A program made the translations under genes and the position numbers. The notes below the pieces were generated by a model. That model was not told the origin of the DNA, ran no database searches, and saw nothing but the letters and a program-made list of their open reading frames with translations. DNA of 64,000 nucleotides from Bradyrhizobium sp. ISRA464 (GTDB lineage: Bacteria; Pseudomonadota; Alphaproteobacteria; Rhizobiales; Xanthobacteraceae): NCBI RefSeq assembly GCF_029910095.1, contig NZ_CP094526.1, positions 3,100,001 to 3,164,000 on the forward strand, read 5' to 3'. Positions 28,836 to 37,752 of the stretch are shown in pieces (position 1 is the stretch's first letter; each line of letters opens with the position of its first letter).

Positions 28836-29822
28836 TCACGTCCGGCTCGTCAAATCCAGGAAGATCACGGGCGTGCCGCGCTTGACGCCCGCAGCCAGCG
28901 CATGCGCATCCCAATTGGTCAATCGCACGCAGCCATGTGAGGCTGCTTTGCTGATCCTGCTGGGATCGGCAGTGCCGTGAATGCCATAGCCCTCCGCCGA
29001 GAGGTTGATCCACATCGAGCCGACCGGATTGTTCGGACCGGGCCTGATGGTGAAGGGCTTCTTCGATTTGACGCCTTTGAAGTGATATTTGGGATTGTAG
29101 CGATAGGTCGGATTCTTCTCGATCGCCGTCACTTTCAGCGTTCCGCTCGGCGTCGGTTTCTCCGCGCTGCCGACCGTCGCGGGATAGAACGCGAGCAGTT
29201 TCCCCGTCGCGTCGAACGCCTTGACCGTCTGCCGCGTCTTGTTCACCTCGACGCGCGCGACCGGCACCGAATTTCCGGTTTGCAGGACGTTTGCAACCGC
29301 AATTGTTTCGCCGGCCTTGTCGAACTTCTTTCCGGGATTGATCGCCTGAAGCAACTCTTCGCTCATGTGGAATTTCTCGGCGAGCGCTTCGCGTGGACTG
29401 GTGTAGTTCAGAGCCGGCAAGTTCTTCATGTTCTCCATTTTTGCAGGCAGCTTCTTCAGGAACGGTCCTTTCACGTCGGCCTTGGCGATCTCGTAGTTGA
29501 CGATCACGGCACCATCGCTGGCGGCGGCAAGCTTGTCCCAGAGATCCGTCGTGACGACGTTGTCAAACGACAATCCATTCGCCCCGGCAAAGGCCACAAG
29601 CGCCTTCTGCGCGTTCTCGCCAAGCTTGCCGTCGATCTCGCCGGGGGAAAAATGCGCGCGATCGAGCAGGATCTCGAGCTTGGCAATGGAGGCGCTGAAC
29701 TGGTTATGGCCCGGCATTTTTGCCGGCGCCGCCGCGTCATTGATGGAGGCGGCATCGAGCCGTGCTGCAATCGCCGGCCCGGCCGACACAAGCAGAAGGA
29801 CAATGGCAAGCGATCGGAACAT
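28836..29822 (-). CDS. L,D-transpeptidase (YkuD) with peptidoglycan-binding domain
   Basis: A 328-residue exported cell-wall enzyme that forms 3-3 crosslinks or attaches proteins to peptidoglycan. It has a signal peptide (MFRSLAIVLLLVSAGPAIA) and a PG_binding_1-like helical domain around residues 40-105 (FSPGEIDGKLGENAQKALVAF). The YkuD domain is at about 195-325, with HGT near 285 and the catalytic Cys in SHGCVRLTNWD near 302. The ATG at 29822 fits the signal peptide. It is divergent from the lytic transglycosylase gene, so the two peptidoglycan genes share a 206-base promoter region with an inverted repeat. Confidence 0.93.
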   Translation of the reverse strand: MFRSLAIVLLLVSAGPAIAARLDAASINDAAAPAKMPGHNQFSASIAKLEILLDRAHFSPGEIDGKLGENAQKALVAFAGANGLSFDNVVTTDLWDKLAAASDGAVIVNYEIAKADVKGPFLKKLPAKMENMKNLPALNYTSPREALAEKFHMSEELLQAINPGKKFDKAGETIAVANVLQTGNSVPVARVEVNKTRQTVKAFDATGKLLAFYPATVGSAEKPTPSGTLKVTAIEKNPTYRYNPKYHFKGVKSKKPFTIRPGPNNPVGSMWINLSAEGYGIHGTADPSRISKAASHGCVRLTNWDAHALAAGVKRGTPVIFLDLTSRT

Positions 29823-29871
29823 CGTGCATCCGATGCGTGGATCATTCGGTAAAGTTACGGGGAGCTTCGAA

Positions 29872-29909
29872 GTTCCATCGCAAACACCGGCGACGTTCCG
29901 AGATGGAAC
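29872..29909. promoter_or_regulatory. Inverted repeat between two divergent cell-wall genes
   Basis: GTTCCATC (29872-29879) and GATGGAAC (29902-29909) are perfect 8-base arms 22 bases apart, 50-87 bases ahead of the L,D-transpeptidase gene and about 120 ahead of the transglycosylase gene. This could be an operator shared by both. Nothing else supports it. Confidence 0.35.
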
Positions 29910-30028
29910 AGGGAAGATCGCAGCTTCGCCGCAATCGACCCGTTAAAAAGTCGTTATCAGAAGCGCATTTCTGCGCGCAACTCACACCACAATTCAACTC
30001 ACAGCACAATTCAGGTCCTCCGAAGCAA

Positions 30029-31027
30029 ATGCGATTCATCGTCGCGGTGCTTGCCGCGTTTCTCGCCTTGATGGTCGATGTCGATCGTTCGCCAAGCCCA
30101 GTTCCAAACGATACCCCAACAACCCAAGCCTCGCCTGTTTCGGAAGACTCCGTATCCGACGCCGTTCCCTTCGCCGCCCGCTTCATCGAAAGCGCGGTTG
30201 CCAGCGAACAGCCGAGTTGGATGGTCGAGAGTGCGACGGTCGAGGGTGAAACGCCTGCGCCTGCAAGCCAGCCGGGCAATACCGCAGCCGAGCCGCAGGC
30301 ATCCGCGATCGATGCGTTTTGCCGTACCCTGCGGGATGCCGCCGAGGCGAGCAAAATACCCGTCGCGTTTTTTGCGCGCCTGATCTGGCAGGAGAGCCGC
30401 TTCCGCCTGAACGAAGTGAGCCATGCGGGCGCGCAGGGCGTTGCGCAGTTCATGCCGGAGACGGCCGCGGAAGTCGGCCTCGACGATCCCTTCGATCCGC
30501 TCAAGGCGCTGCTCGCTTCCGCAAAACTGTTGCGCAAGCTGCGCGACGATTTCGGCAATCTCGGTCTTGCGGCTGCTGCCTACAACGCCGGCCCCGGCCG
30601 TATCCAGAAGTGGCTCGCCAGGCAGCGCGAACTGCCGCGCGAGACCCGCGACTATGTCCGGATCATCACCGGAACCAGGGCGGAGGACTGGATCGAGGAC
30701 GCCGACCGGCTCGCAATCCGCATCGATCTGCCGCGCGAAGCACCCTGCGAAGGGATCGGCGGCTTGTCCAAGTCGAAGGATGTGACATTCGTCTCGGCAT
30801 TAGCCGCGCCCGGCGTGACCACGATCATCCGCAAGGCCGAGGCCGCGGAGCAGGCGGCAAGGCTTGCTGCCGGCCGCGCGCGCAAGCGGCTTGCGATCCT
30901 GCTCAAGAAGACCACGCCGGGGGCTGCCCGGCTCGGCAAGGTGCGCCACGTCGTCGCACACGCCAAGACAAGGTCCGCGAAAGGCCGTGCCATTCGCCTG
31001 GCCTCGCGCGAGCGTTCATCGAGCTGA
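30029..31027 (+). CDS. Lytic transglycosylase (SLT domain)
   Basis: A 332-residue exported murein hydrolase. An N-terminal hydrophobic stretch (MRFIVAVLAAFLALMV) acts as signal or anchor, followed by a Pro/Ser/Thr/Glu-rich linker to about residue 95. The SLT domain is at about 100-200, with the catalytic Glu in LIWQESRFRLNE near 120, GAQGVAQFMPETA near 135, and AAAYNAGPGRIQKWL near 185. The C-terminus is very basic (KRLAILLKK, AKTRSAKGRAIRL), perhaps for binding anionic wall polymers. The frame opens far upstream, but ATG 30029 gives the export signal. Confidence 0.9.
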   Translation: MRFIVAVLAAFLALMVDVDRSPSPVPNDTPTTQASPVSEDSVSDAVPFAARFIESAVASEQPSWMVESATVEGETPAPASQPGNTAAEPQASAIDAFCRTLRDAAEASKIPVAFFARLIWQESRFRLNEVSHAGAQGVAQFMPETAAEVGLDDPFDPLKALLASAKLLRKLRDDFGNLGLAAAAYNAGPGRIQKWLARQRELPRETRDYVRIITGTRAEDWIEDADRLAIRIDLPREAPCEGIGGLSKSKDVTFVSALAAPGVTTIIRKAEAAEQAARLAAGRARKRLAILLKKTTPGAARLGKVRHVVAHAKTRSAKGRAIRLASRERSSS

Positions 31028-31107
31028 CGCAGCGACGAGCGATCGACATTGGGGTTGATCGCAATGCGGAAGCTTGCTGCCTCCACGGCGGTCGAATATT
31101 CCGCCGC

Positions 31108-31503
31108 CTATCCCCGGCGTCCCCGCTTCCTCGGAAACAGGCGGTCACGGATATAGCGTGACGTCGGCGTCAGGCGGATGCCCCGGGGCTTCTGCCAGAC
31201 GGCGCGGTCGATCTCCTTCTTGTCGCCGATCGCCAGCCTGCCCTTGGCGTTCTTGGCGATGAAGATCGCGTCGCTCATCTTGCGGCCTGAGCGCTTGTTC
31301 CTTGCCTTTACTTCCTTCCAGAGGCTGAGCCTGCCGAGCTTGAGCTTTGGCAATTCCTCCTTGATTTCGCGCCGGAGACAATCCTTTCCGGACTCGCGAG
31401 CGCGCCTGCGCCCCCCGGGGAACATCCACAGACCGTCGGATCGGCGTCGTACCAGAAGAACCTTGCCGCGTTTCGCGGCCACCAGCTTGGAAGACTTGGG
31501 CAT
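31108..31503 (-). CDS. NUDIX hydrolase
   Basis: About 131 residues. The Nudix box is complete: a Gly in FPGGRRRARESG, then RREIKEEL, spaced as GX5EX7REUXEE, which binds Mg2+ and cleaves nucleoside diphosphates linked to another group. The start is taken at ATG 31503 (MPKSSKLVAAKRGKVLLVRR); a TTG at 31563 would extend it across a palindrome, which looks regulatory instead. The protein is unusually basic, with many Lys and Arg and a C-terminus PRKRGRRG. That composition resembles small DIPP-like Nudix enzymes, but the substrate is not predictable. Confidence 0.85.
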   Translation of the reverse strand: MPKSSKLVAAKRGKVLLVRRRSDGLWMFPGGRRRARESGKDCLRREIKEELPKLKLGRLSLWKEVKARNKRSGRKMSDAIFIAKNAKGRLAIGDKKEIDRAVWQKPRGIRLTPTSRYIRDRLFPRKRGRRG

Positions 31504-31542
31504 TGCTTGCAGTAAATCTAAATGGAATCGATCACACTTTAG

Positions 31543-31564
31543 CTTGTCTACTTTGATAGACAAG
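31543..31564. promoter_or_regulatory. Perfect palindrome upstream of the NUDIX gene
   Basis: CTTGTCTA-CTTTGA-TAGACAAG: 8-base arms with a 6-base spacer, 40 bases before the NUDIX start and about 55 bases from the ackA stop. Size and symmetry fit a dimeric repressor operator (TetR-like in form). No regulator gene is next to it. Confidence 0.45.
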
Positions 31565-31619
31565 TTAGTCGACGCATTATTCCACTACCGGTTGATGATT
31601 GCGGACGCTACCCGGGACT

Positions 31620-32810
31620 TTACGGATCCGCTCGCGAACGGAGCAGCGCCGCGCAGTGTCGCGCGATGCTTGTCTCCTCGCTGGTGGGGACGATCAGCAC
31701 GTCGACCCCGCTGTCTGCCGCCGCGATGCGCGGCCGCCCCTCGGCGTTGGCTGCGGCATCGAGGCGGACGCCGAGCCAGGCGAGGCGTTCGCAGACCTGC
31801 TGCCTGATCTCGGCGGCATGCTCGCCGATGCCGCCGGTGAACACCAGGCCGTCGAGACCGGCGAGCGTGTTCGCCATCACGGCGACCTCGGCGGCGACGC
31901 GGAAAGTGAAGAGGTCGACGGCTTCACGCGCGGCAGCCTCCCGACTTGCCAGCAGCGCGCGCATGTCGGCCGACACGCCGGATATGCCAAGCAGGCCGGA
32001 CTTTTCGTACAGCAAATGCTGCACCTCGTCGGCCGACATCTTCTCTTCCTGCAGCAGATACAGCAGCACGCCCGGATCGATCGTGCCGCAGCGCGTGCCC
32101 ATCACGAGACCGTCGAGCGGGGTCAGGCCCATGGTGGTGTCGACGCTCTTGCCCCGATGCAGGGCGCACAGACTCGCGCCGTTGCCGAGATGCGCCACCA
32201 CGACGCGCTTGCCGGCCCATTGCGGTGCGATCGCGGCCAGGCGCCCCGCGACATATTCGAAGGAGAGGCCATGAAAGCCGTAGCGGCGGATGCCGCGCGC
32301 TTCCAAATTCCGCGGGATGGCAAAGCGGCTCGCCGGCGGCGTCAGGCCGTGATGAAAGGCCGTGTCGAAGCAGGCGATTTGCGTCAGCTCCGGCTGCAGC
32401 GATTGCACCGCGCGAACCGGCGCCAGGCAGCGCGGCTGGTGCAGCGGCGCAAGCGGCGTCAGTGCATCCAGCGCGGCGAGGGTTTGCTCGGTGATGAGGA
32501 CAGGGCCGGAAAAGTCGCGCCCGCCATGGACGATGCGATGGCCCACCGCGGCGAGCCTGCCGCCCGCAAGATAGTCCTCGATCCAGGCAAATATGTCGGC
32601 GAACAGGCCGTTGTCCTTTGCCGCGCCGCTCGCGCGGCGCTTCTCGAACAATTGATGGCCCGACGCATCGTTTGCCACGATGCGAGGGACCTGCTCCTGC
32701 TCGTCGAGCAGGCCCTTGCATTTGAGCTCCGGCTCGGCCGGCGCGATGTCGAACAGGCCGAACTTGACGCTGGAGGAGCCGGCATTGAGCACCAGGACGC
32801 TATCGGACAT
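31620..32810 (-). CDS. ackA: Acetate kinase
   Basis: A 396-residue member of the ASKHA superfamily. It makes ATP and acetate from acetyl phosphate, the product of phosphoketolase. Motifs: VLNAGSSSVKF at the start, VAHLGNGASLCA near 200, GFHGLSFEYVA near 165, and LVFTGGIGEHAAEIR near 325. ATG 32810 (MSDSVLV) gives the standard N-terminus; the longer frame to 32921 runs into the phosphoketolase gene. It follows xfp by 28 bases, a two-gene operon that converts sugar phosphates to acetate with ATP gain. Confidence 0.95.
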   Translation of the reverse strand: MSDSVLVLNAGSSSVKFGLFDIAPAEPELKCKGLLDEQEQVPRIVANDASGHQLFEKRRASGAAKDNGLFADIFAWIEDYLAGGRLAAVGHRIVHGGRDFSGPVLITEQTLAALDALTPLAPLHQPRCLAPVRAVQSLQPELTQIACFDTAFHHGLTPPASRFAIPRNLEARGIRRYGFHGLSFEYVAGRLAAIAPQWAGKRVVVAHLGNGASLCALHRGKSVDTTMGLTPLDGLVMGTRCGTIDPGVLLYLLQEEKMSADEVQHLLYEKSGLLGISGVSADMRALLASREAAAREAVDLFTFRVAAEVAVMANTLAGLDGLVFTGGIGEHAAEIRQQVCERLAWLGVRLDAAANAEGRPRIAAADSGVDVLIVPTSEETSIARHCAALLRSRADP

Positions 32811-32838
32811 CGGCGGTCTCTTTCGCGTTCGCTGCGCC

Positions 32839-35259
32839 TCAGTCTCCGGACTTGCGCGGTGTCGCGCCGGCTGCGCGATAGGGCCAGACCCAGTCGCGGA
32901 TCTGCGGCATGTCCTCGCCATGCTCGCGCACGTAGCGGGAGTGCTCGATCAGGGCGTCGCGGAATTGCTGCGTGACGGGTGCGGCGGCGACGTCGAGCCC
33001 CGGCACCCGCTCGATCACCTCGATGGCGAGATGGAAGCGGTCGAGCTGGTTCAACACCACCATGTCGAACGGCGTCGTGGTGGTGCCTTCCTCCGCAAAG
33101 CCGCGCACATGCATGCCCGCATGATTGGTGCGGTTGTAGGTCAGGCGGTGGATCAGATAGGGATAGCCGTGATAGGCGAAGATCACCGGCTTGTCGCGGG
33201 TGAACAGGCTGTCGAAATCGCGGTTGGACAGGCCATGCGGGTGCTGCTCCTTCGGCTGCAGCGTCATCAGGTCGACCACGTTGACGACGCGGATCTTCAG
33301 GTCCGGCAGCGCCTTGCGCAGCAGGTCGACCGCGGCGAGCGTCTCCAGCGTCGGGACGTCGCCGGCGCAGGCCATCACCACGTCGGGCTCGGCATCCGGC
33401 GGCTCCGTGCCGGCCCATTTCCAGATGCCGATGCCTGCCTCGCAATGCGTGATGGCCTCGCGCATCGGAAGCCATTGCGGGGAGGGCTGCTTGCCGGCGA
33501 CGATCACGTTGATGCGGTTATAGGTCCGCAGGCAGTGATCGGCGACCCAGAGCAGCGTGTTGGTGTCCGGCGGCAGATAGACGCGGACGATATCGGCTTT
33601 CTTGTTGCTGACGAGATCGATGAAGCCGGGATCCTGGTGGCTGAAGCCGTTGTGATCCTGGCGCCAGACATGCGAGGTGAGCAGATAGTTCAGCGAGGCG
33701 ATCGGACGCCGCCAGGGCAGCTCGCGCGAGACCTTCAGCCATTTGGCGTGCTGGTTGAACATCGAATCCACGATGTGGATGAAGGCCTCGTAGCAGGAGA
33801 AGAAGCCGTGCCGCCCGGTGAGCAGATAGCCTTCGAGCCAGCCCTGGCAGAGATGCTCGCTCAACACCTCCATCACCCGCCCGTCATGGGCGAGGTGGAC
33901 GTCATAGGGCTCGATCGCCTCCGTCCAGACGCGGTTGGTTGCCTCGAACACCGCGTCGAGCCGGTTCGATGAGGTCTCGTCCGGGCCCATGATGCGGAAA
34001 TTGCGGGCGTCCGCGTTCAGCTTCACGACCTCGCGCAGGAGCTTGCCGAGCTCGCGCGTGGCTTCGCCGACAACGCCGCCGGGGCAGGGCACCTCGATGG
34101 CATGCTTGCGGAAATCCGGCAGCTTGAGCTCGCGCTTGAGCAGGCCGCCATTGGCGTGCGGATTGGCGCCCATGCGGCGGTCGCCGGTCGGCGCGAGCGC
34201 CTGCAATTGCGGCACCAGCCGGCCGTCCGCGCCGAACAGCTGGTCCGGCTCGTAGCTCTTCATCCAGCGTTCGAGCTGCTTCAGGTGATCGGGATTGCTG
34301 CGTGCATTTGATATCGGCACCTGATGGGCGCGCCAGAACCCTTCGACCTTCAAGCCATCGACCTCTTTCGGACCGGTCCAGCCCTTCGGACTGCGCAGCA
34401 CAATCATCGGCCATTTCGGCCGCTGGACACCCGCGGCCTGCTGGCGCGCGCCTTGCTGGATCGAGCGGATGCCGGCGAGCGCGCTGTCGAGCGTGTCGGC
34501 CATCAGCCGATGCATCACAGGCGGATCGTCGCCTTCGACGAACAGCGGCTCGTAACCATAGCCGGTGAAGAGGTTGCGCAGTTCCTCGTCGCTCATTCGC
34601 CCCAGCACGGTGGGGTTGGCGATCTTGTAGCCGTTGAGGTGCAGGATCGGCAGCACCGCGCCGTCATGCACCGGATTGAGGAACTTGTTGGAGTGCCAGG
34701 AGGCCGCGAGCGGGCCGGTCTCCGCCTCGCCGTCGCCGACCACGCAGGCCACGATCAGGTCGGGGTTGTCGAAGGCGGCACCGTAGGCGTGCACCAGCGC
34801 GTAGCCGAGCTCGCCGCCCTCGTGGATCGAGCCGGGCGTTTCGGGCGCCGCGTGGCTCGGAATGCCGCCGGGGAAGGAGAACTGGCGGAACAGCTTGCGC
34901 AAGCCATCCGCATCGCGCGTCACCTCCGGATAAATTTCGGTGTAGGTGCCCTCGAGATAGGTGTTGGCGACCATGCCGGGTCCGCCATGGCCGGGACCGC
35001 AGATATAGATGACGTTGAGATCGGACGCGCGGATCGCGCGGTTGAGGTGGGCGTAGATGAAGTTGAGGCCTGGCGTGGTGCCCCAATGCCCGAGCAGCCG
35101 CGGCTTGATGTGCTCGGGCTTGAGCGGCTCCTTGAGCAGCGGATTGTCGAGCAGATAGATCTGGCCGACGGAGAGATAGTTGGCGGCGCGCCAGTAGCGG
35201 TCGAGCAGTTCCAGATCGTCGGTGCGGGCTTGTTCGCCTGGGGATGTCGTCAGCGGCAT
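32839..35259 (-). CDS. xfp: Phosphoketolase (xylulose-5-P/fructose-6-P)
   Basis: An 806-residue thiamine-diphosphate enzyme that splits xylulose-5-phosphate or fructose-6-phosphate with phosphate to give acetyl phosphate. ATG 35259 has AAGGAG seven bases upstream and starts [10 protein letters not shown]. Landmarks: [16 protein letters not shown] near residue 25, [18 protein letters not shown] near 60, [11 protein letters not shown] near 85, [15 protein letters not shown] near 140, the ThDP site [13 protein letters not shown] near 175, and SHQDPGFID near 545. Length is normal for the family. It is first in an operon with ackA and divergent from an SDR gene. Confidence 0.95.
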   Translation of the reverse strand: MPLTTSPGEQARTDDLELLDRYWRAANYLSVGQIYLLDNPLLKEPLKPEHIKPRLLGHWGTTPGLNFIYAHLNRAIRASDLNVIYICGPGHGGPGMVANTYLEGTYTEIYPEVTRDADGLRKLFRQFSFPGGIPSHAAPETPGSIHEGGELGYALVHAYGAAFDNPDLIVACVVGDGEAETGPLAASWHSNKFLNPVHDGAVLPILHLNGYKIANPTVLGRMSDEELRNLFTGYGYEPLFVEGDDPPVMHRLMADTLDSALAGIRSIQQGARQQAAGVQRPKWPMIVLRSPKGWTGPKEVDGLKVEGFWRAHQVPISNARSNPDHLKQLERWMKSYEPDQLFGADGRLVPQLQALAPTGDRRMGANPHANGGLLKRELKLPDFRKHAIEVPCPGGVVGEATRELGKLLREVVKLNADARNFRIMGPDETSSNRLDAVFEATNRVWTEAIEPYDVHLAHDGRVMEVLSEHLCQGWLEGYLLTGRHGFFSCYEAFIHIVDSMFNQHAKWLKVSRELPWRRPIASLNYLLTSHVWRQDHNGFSHQDPGFIDLVSNKKADIVRVYLPPDTNTLLWVADHCLRTYNRINVIVAGKQPSPQWLPMREAITHCEAGIGIWKWAGTEPPDAEPDVVMACAGDVPTLETLAAVDLLRKALPDLKIRVVNVVDLMTLQPKEQHPHGLSNRDFDSLFTRDKPVIFAYHGYPYLIHRLTYNRTNHAGMHVRGFAEEGTTTTPFDMVVLNQLDRFHLAIEVIERVPGLDVAAAPVTQQFRDALIEHSRYVREHGEDMPQIRDWVWPYRAAGATPRKSGD

Positions 35260-35519
35260 GCCGATCTCCTTGGGAGGATGCGAACAAATGACCCCTAAGC
35301 CGCCGATCTGTTCCATCGGCGCCGACGTTAGATTGCAAATGTGACGACGGGTTTGAGGTGGGTCAAAGCGCGCGGCGCCGTGGCAGATTGTCCGCTCGGT
35401 GCGACAATGTCTGCAACCGAGCGCAAGCCAAGTGGCAGGCTGCCTCCGACGCCGACAATAGCGGATGGGATTGCTATACTCCGCCGCAAGGCGTGGAGAT
35501 TTCAGCAAGGCGGGGACCT

Positions 35520-36248
35520 ATGACGAGAGAATTGGAAGGGAAAGTCGCCGCCGTGACCGGGGCCGCCTCGGGCATCGGTCTGGCGAGCGCGGAAGCGATG
35601 CTGGCGGCGGGGGCGCGCGTCGTGATGGTCGACCGCGACGAGGCGGCGCTGAAGTCGCTCCGCGACAGGCACGGCGACGCGGCAATCCCGCTGGTCGTCG
35701 ACCTGCTCGACCCGAACGGCTGCGCGACGCTGTTGCCGGGCGTGCTGGAGAAGGCCGGCCGGCTCGACATCCTGCATGCAAATGCCGGGACGTATATCGG
35801 CGGCGACCTGGTCGATGCCGACACCGCCGCCATCGACCGGATGCTGAACCTGAACGTCAATGTCGTGATGAAGAACGTGCACGACGTGCTGCCGCACATG
35901 ATCGCGCGCAAGACGGGCGACATCATCGTCACGAGCTCGCTGGCCGCGCATTTTCCGACGCCGTGGGAGCCGGTCTATGCGTCGTCCAAATGGGCCATCA
36001 ACTGCTTCGTGCAGACGGTGCGACGGCAGGTCTTCAAGCACGGCATTCGCGTCGGTTCGATCTCGCCCGGACCCGTCATCAGCGCGCTGCTCGCCGACTG
36101 GCCGGCGGAGAAGCTGAGGGAGGCCAAGGCGGCGGGAAGCCTGCTCGAAGCCAGCGAGGTGGCCGACGTCGTGATGTTCATGCTGACGCGGCCGCGCGGC
36201 ATGACCATTCGCGACGTCGTCATGCTGCCGACGAATTTCGATCTCTAG
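35520..36248 (+). CDS. Short-chain dehydrogenase/reductase
   Basis: A 242-residue classical SDR that oxidises or reduces a carbonyl with NAD(P). Cofactor loop TGAASGIGLAS is at residues 14-24 and HANAG near 86. The catalytic Ser is in TSSLAAH near 138, and Tyr and Lys are in YASSKWA near 151-155. An Asp at the end of beta-2 (MVDRDE) suggests NAD preference. The C-terminus resembles sugar-alcohol dehydrogenases. The frame extends back to 35358, but ATG 35520 has GGGG just upstream and the normal VTGAASGIG spacing. It stands alone between xfp and cynS. The substrate is unknown. Confidence 0.88.
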   Translation: MTRELEGKVAAVTGAASGIGLASAEAMLAAGARVVMVDRDEAALKSLRDRHGDAAIPLVVDLLDPNGCATLLPGVLEKAGRLDILHANAGTYIGGDLVDADTAAIDRMLNLNVNVVMKNVHDVLPHMIARKTGDIIVTSSLAAHFPTPWEPVYASSKWAINCFVQTVRRQVFKHGIRVGSISPGPVISALLADWPAEKLREAKAAGSLLEASEVADVVMFMLTRPRGMTIRDVVMLPTNFDL

Positions 36249-36348
36249 GGCACGATCCGGAAAAGTGTGAAGCGGTTTTGCGAAAAGATCATGTGCAAAC
36301 AAGGAGCTAAAGCGCGATGATGACTCAAGCCGATTTCATCGCGCTTTA
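36249..36348. repeat. REP-type palindromes between the SDR gene and cynS
   Basis: Two adjacent palindromes. First, GCACGATC with GATCATGTGC (about 36250-36297), around the core GAAAAGTGTGAAGCGGTTTT, a diverged form of the unit at 38520-38569. Second, a perfect 13-base stem TAAAGCGCGATGA (36308-36320) with TCATCGCGCTTTA (36336-36348). They may terminate the SDR transcript and lie directly upstream of the cynS promoter. Confidence 0.6.
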
Positions 36349-36389
36349 GGCAGCAAGGTCAGGGCACGGGCGTCTCTGCTCACGGCTGC

Positions 36390-36404
36390 TGGCATGCTCC
36401 TTGC
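36390..36404 (+). promoter_or_regulatory. Sigma-54 (RpoN) type promoter of cynS
   Basis: TGGCAT-GCTCC-TTGC matches the -24/-12 consensus TGGCAC-N5-TTGC at all but one base, with the GG (36391-36392) and GC (36403-36404) at the required distance. The start of transcription would be near 36415, 27 bases before the cyanase ATG. A nitrogen-regulated promoter fits an enzyme that frees ammonia from cyanate. No clear NtrC site was found. Confidence 0.6.
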
Positions 36405-36441
36405 TCGTTGTTGGACAGTGCAACGCCCAAGGAGACGACCC

Positions 36442-36930
36442 ATGAAACGATCCGAGCTCACCGAAAAGCTGCTCGACATCAAGCGCGAGAAGGGCTGGAG
36501 CTGGAAGTACATTTGCGAAAAGATCGGCGGCTATTCGGAGGTGCTGATAACAGGCGCGATCCTCGGCCAGATGAAATTGACCAAGCCGCAGGCGGCCAAT
36601 GCCGGCGAGCTGTTCGGGCTGTCGACATCGGAGGTCGCGATGCTGAACGAGACGCCGATGCGCGGGCATGGCGTTCCGATGCCGCCGACCGATCCGCTGA
36701 TCTATCGCTTCTACGAACTCGTGATGATCAACGGCCCGGCCTGGAAGGCGCTGATCGAGGAAGAGTTCGGCGACGGCATCATGTCGGCGATCGACTTCGA
36801 CATGGTGATGGAGCGGCTGCCGAACCCGAAGGGCGACCGCGTCAAGATCACCATGAGCGGCAAGTTCCTGCCCTACAAATATTACGGCGCCAGCGGCAAC
36901 GTGCCGGAGTACGGCTTCAAGGAAGGCTGA
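36442..36930 (+). CDS. cynS: Cyanase (cyanate hydratase)
   Basis: A 162-residue decameric enzyme that converts cyanate and bicarbonate to ammonia and CO2. The catalytic residues are readable: Arg and Glu in YRFYELVMING (about residues 92-95) and Ser in DGIMSAIDF (about 118). The N-terminal helical domain (MKRSELTEKLLDIKREKGWSW) and the C-terminal GKFLPYKYYG are standard. AAGGAGACG precedes the ATG at good spacing. Carbonic anhydrase and a cyanate transporter, its common partners, are not beside it. Expression is likely from the sigma-54 type promoter upstream. Confidence 0.96.
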   Translation: MKRSELTEKLLDIKREKGWSWKYICEKIGGYSEVLITGAILGQMKLTKPQAANAGELFGLSTSEVAMLNETPMRGHGVPMPPTDPLIYRFYELVMINGPAWKALIEEEFGDGIMSAIDFDMVMERLPNPKGDRVKITMSGKFLPYKYYGASGNVPEYGFKEG

Positions 36931-37079
36931 AGCGGTGAATTGCGGCTGACGCAGCAAGCGCGTCGCGCGCCATCGTCCGCTGTCTTCTGGAGATCATGCG
37001 TGCGGACTTCACCATGGCGAAATCCGCACAAGCGCGCGCCGGATCGACATCCGCCGCGTGCAGGGGTTGGATTGGGTCC

Positions 37080-37403
37080 TCAGGTGCCCGCCTTCACCTG
37101 CGCCACGGCCTGTGCCAGAAGTTCATCCATCTTGGCGCGGATGTCGGCCTCGGTGACGGCGTTGCCCTTGGCGGTGAGATCCTTCAGCACCTTGTGGAGG
37201 ACGTCGCGGTCGCCGGCTTCCTCGAAATCGGCGGCCACCACCTCCTTGGCGTAGGTATTGGCGGCATCGCCCGTGATGCCGAGCTTTTCCGCGGCCCATA
37301 GGCCGAGCAGCTTGTTCCGGCGGGCTTCGGCCTTGAACTTCTGCTCCTCGTCGAGGGCGAACTTCTTCTCGAAACCTTCCTCGCGCTTGTTGAATTCGTT
37401 CAT
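37080..37403 (-). CDS. DUF1476 protein (F1-ATPase inhibitor zeta subunit)
   Basis: A 107-residue, highly charged helical protein of the DUF1476 family, known in alphaproteobacteria as the zeta subunit that inhibits the F1 ATPase. The N-terminus FNKREEGFEKKFALDEEQKFKAEARRNKLLGLWAAEKLG (split: a mobile inhibitory segment, then RNKLLGLWAAEKLG) is typical. VVAADFEEAGDRDVLHKVLKDL near 60-80 is the four-helix core. ATG 37403 starts the canonical MNEFNKREEGF form; the longer frame is rejected. It is divergent from purC and not next to atp genes. Confidence 0.92.
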   Translation of the reverse strand: MNEFNKREEGFEKKFALDEEQKFKAEARRNKLLGLWAAEKLGITGDAANTYAKEVVAADFEEAGDRDVLHKVLKDLTAKGNAVTEADIRAKMDELLAQAVAQVKAGT

Positions 37404-37752
37404 GGCCGAAGTTCCAATCCCCTGCTGAATGGTAGGCCGCAGCTCGTTGCGGCAGCCCCGATCCCTGCCTAGATATGCAAGAGGAATCGGCAACACAACG
37501 AGCCGTTAAGCCGCAGGCAAAACAGGCGGAATCGGCCCTTTATCATATGGCGGTATAAGTCAGCCCGATGGGGTCGTATCGATTGTGCTGGATGGGCCAA
37601 TCGGATAGGTTGCCAGCAGGCTTGGTTCTTGTTCTGTTTCCAGTTGGAGCACCAAGGTTCCAGGCCTCCGCGGCAGCTCCGTCGTGGGTCGTAACCCCAA
37701 GTCATCCGGAGCACCCAAATTCATGGATTTCAACAAAACACGGTACATCCCA
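37404..37752. other. Divergent intergenic region between the F1 inhibitor gene and purC
   Basis: 349 bases holding the promoters of two divergent genes. I see no convincing gene and no clear PurR or riboswitch pattern. AT-rich patches near 37540-37560 (TTATCATATGGCGGTATAAG) could contain a plus-strand -10 element. The purC leader would then be about 190 bases. Confidence 0.4.
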
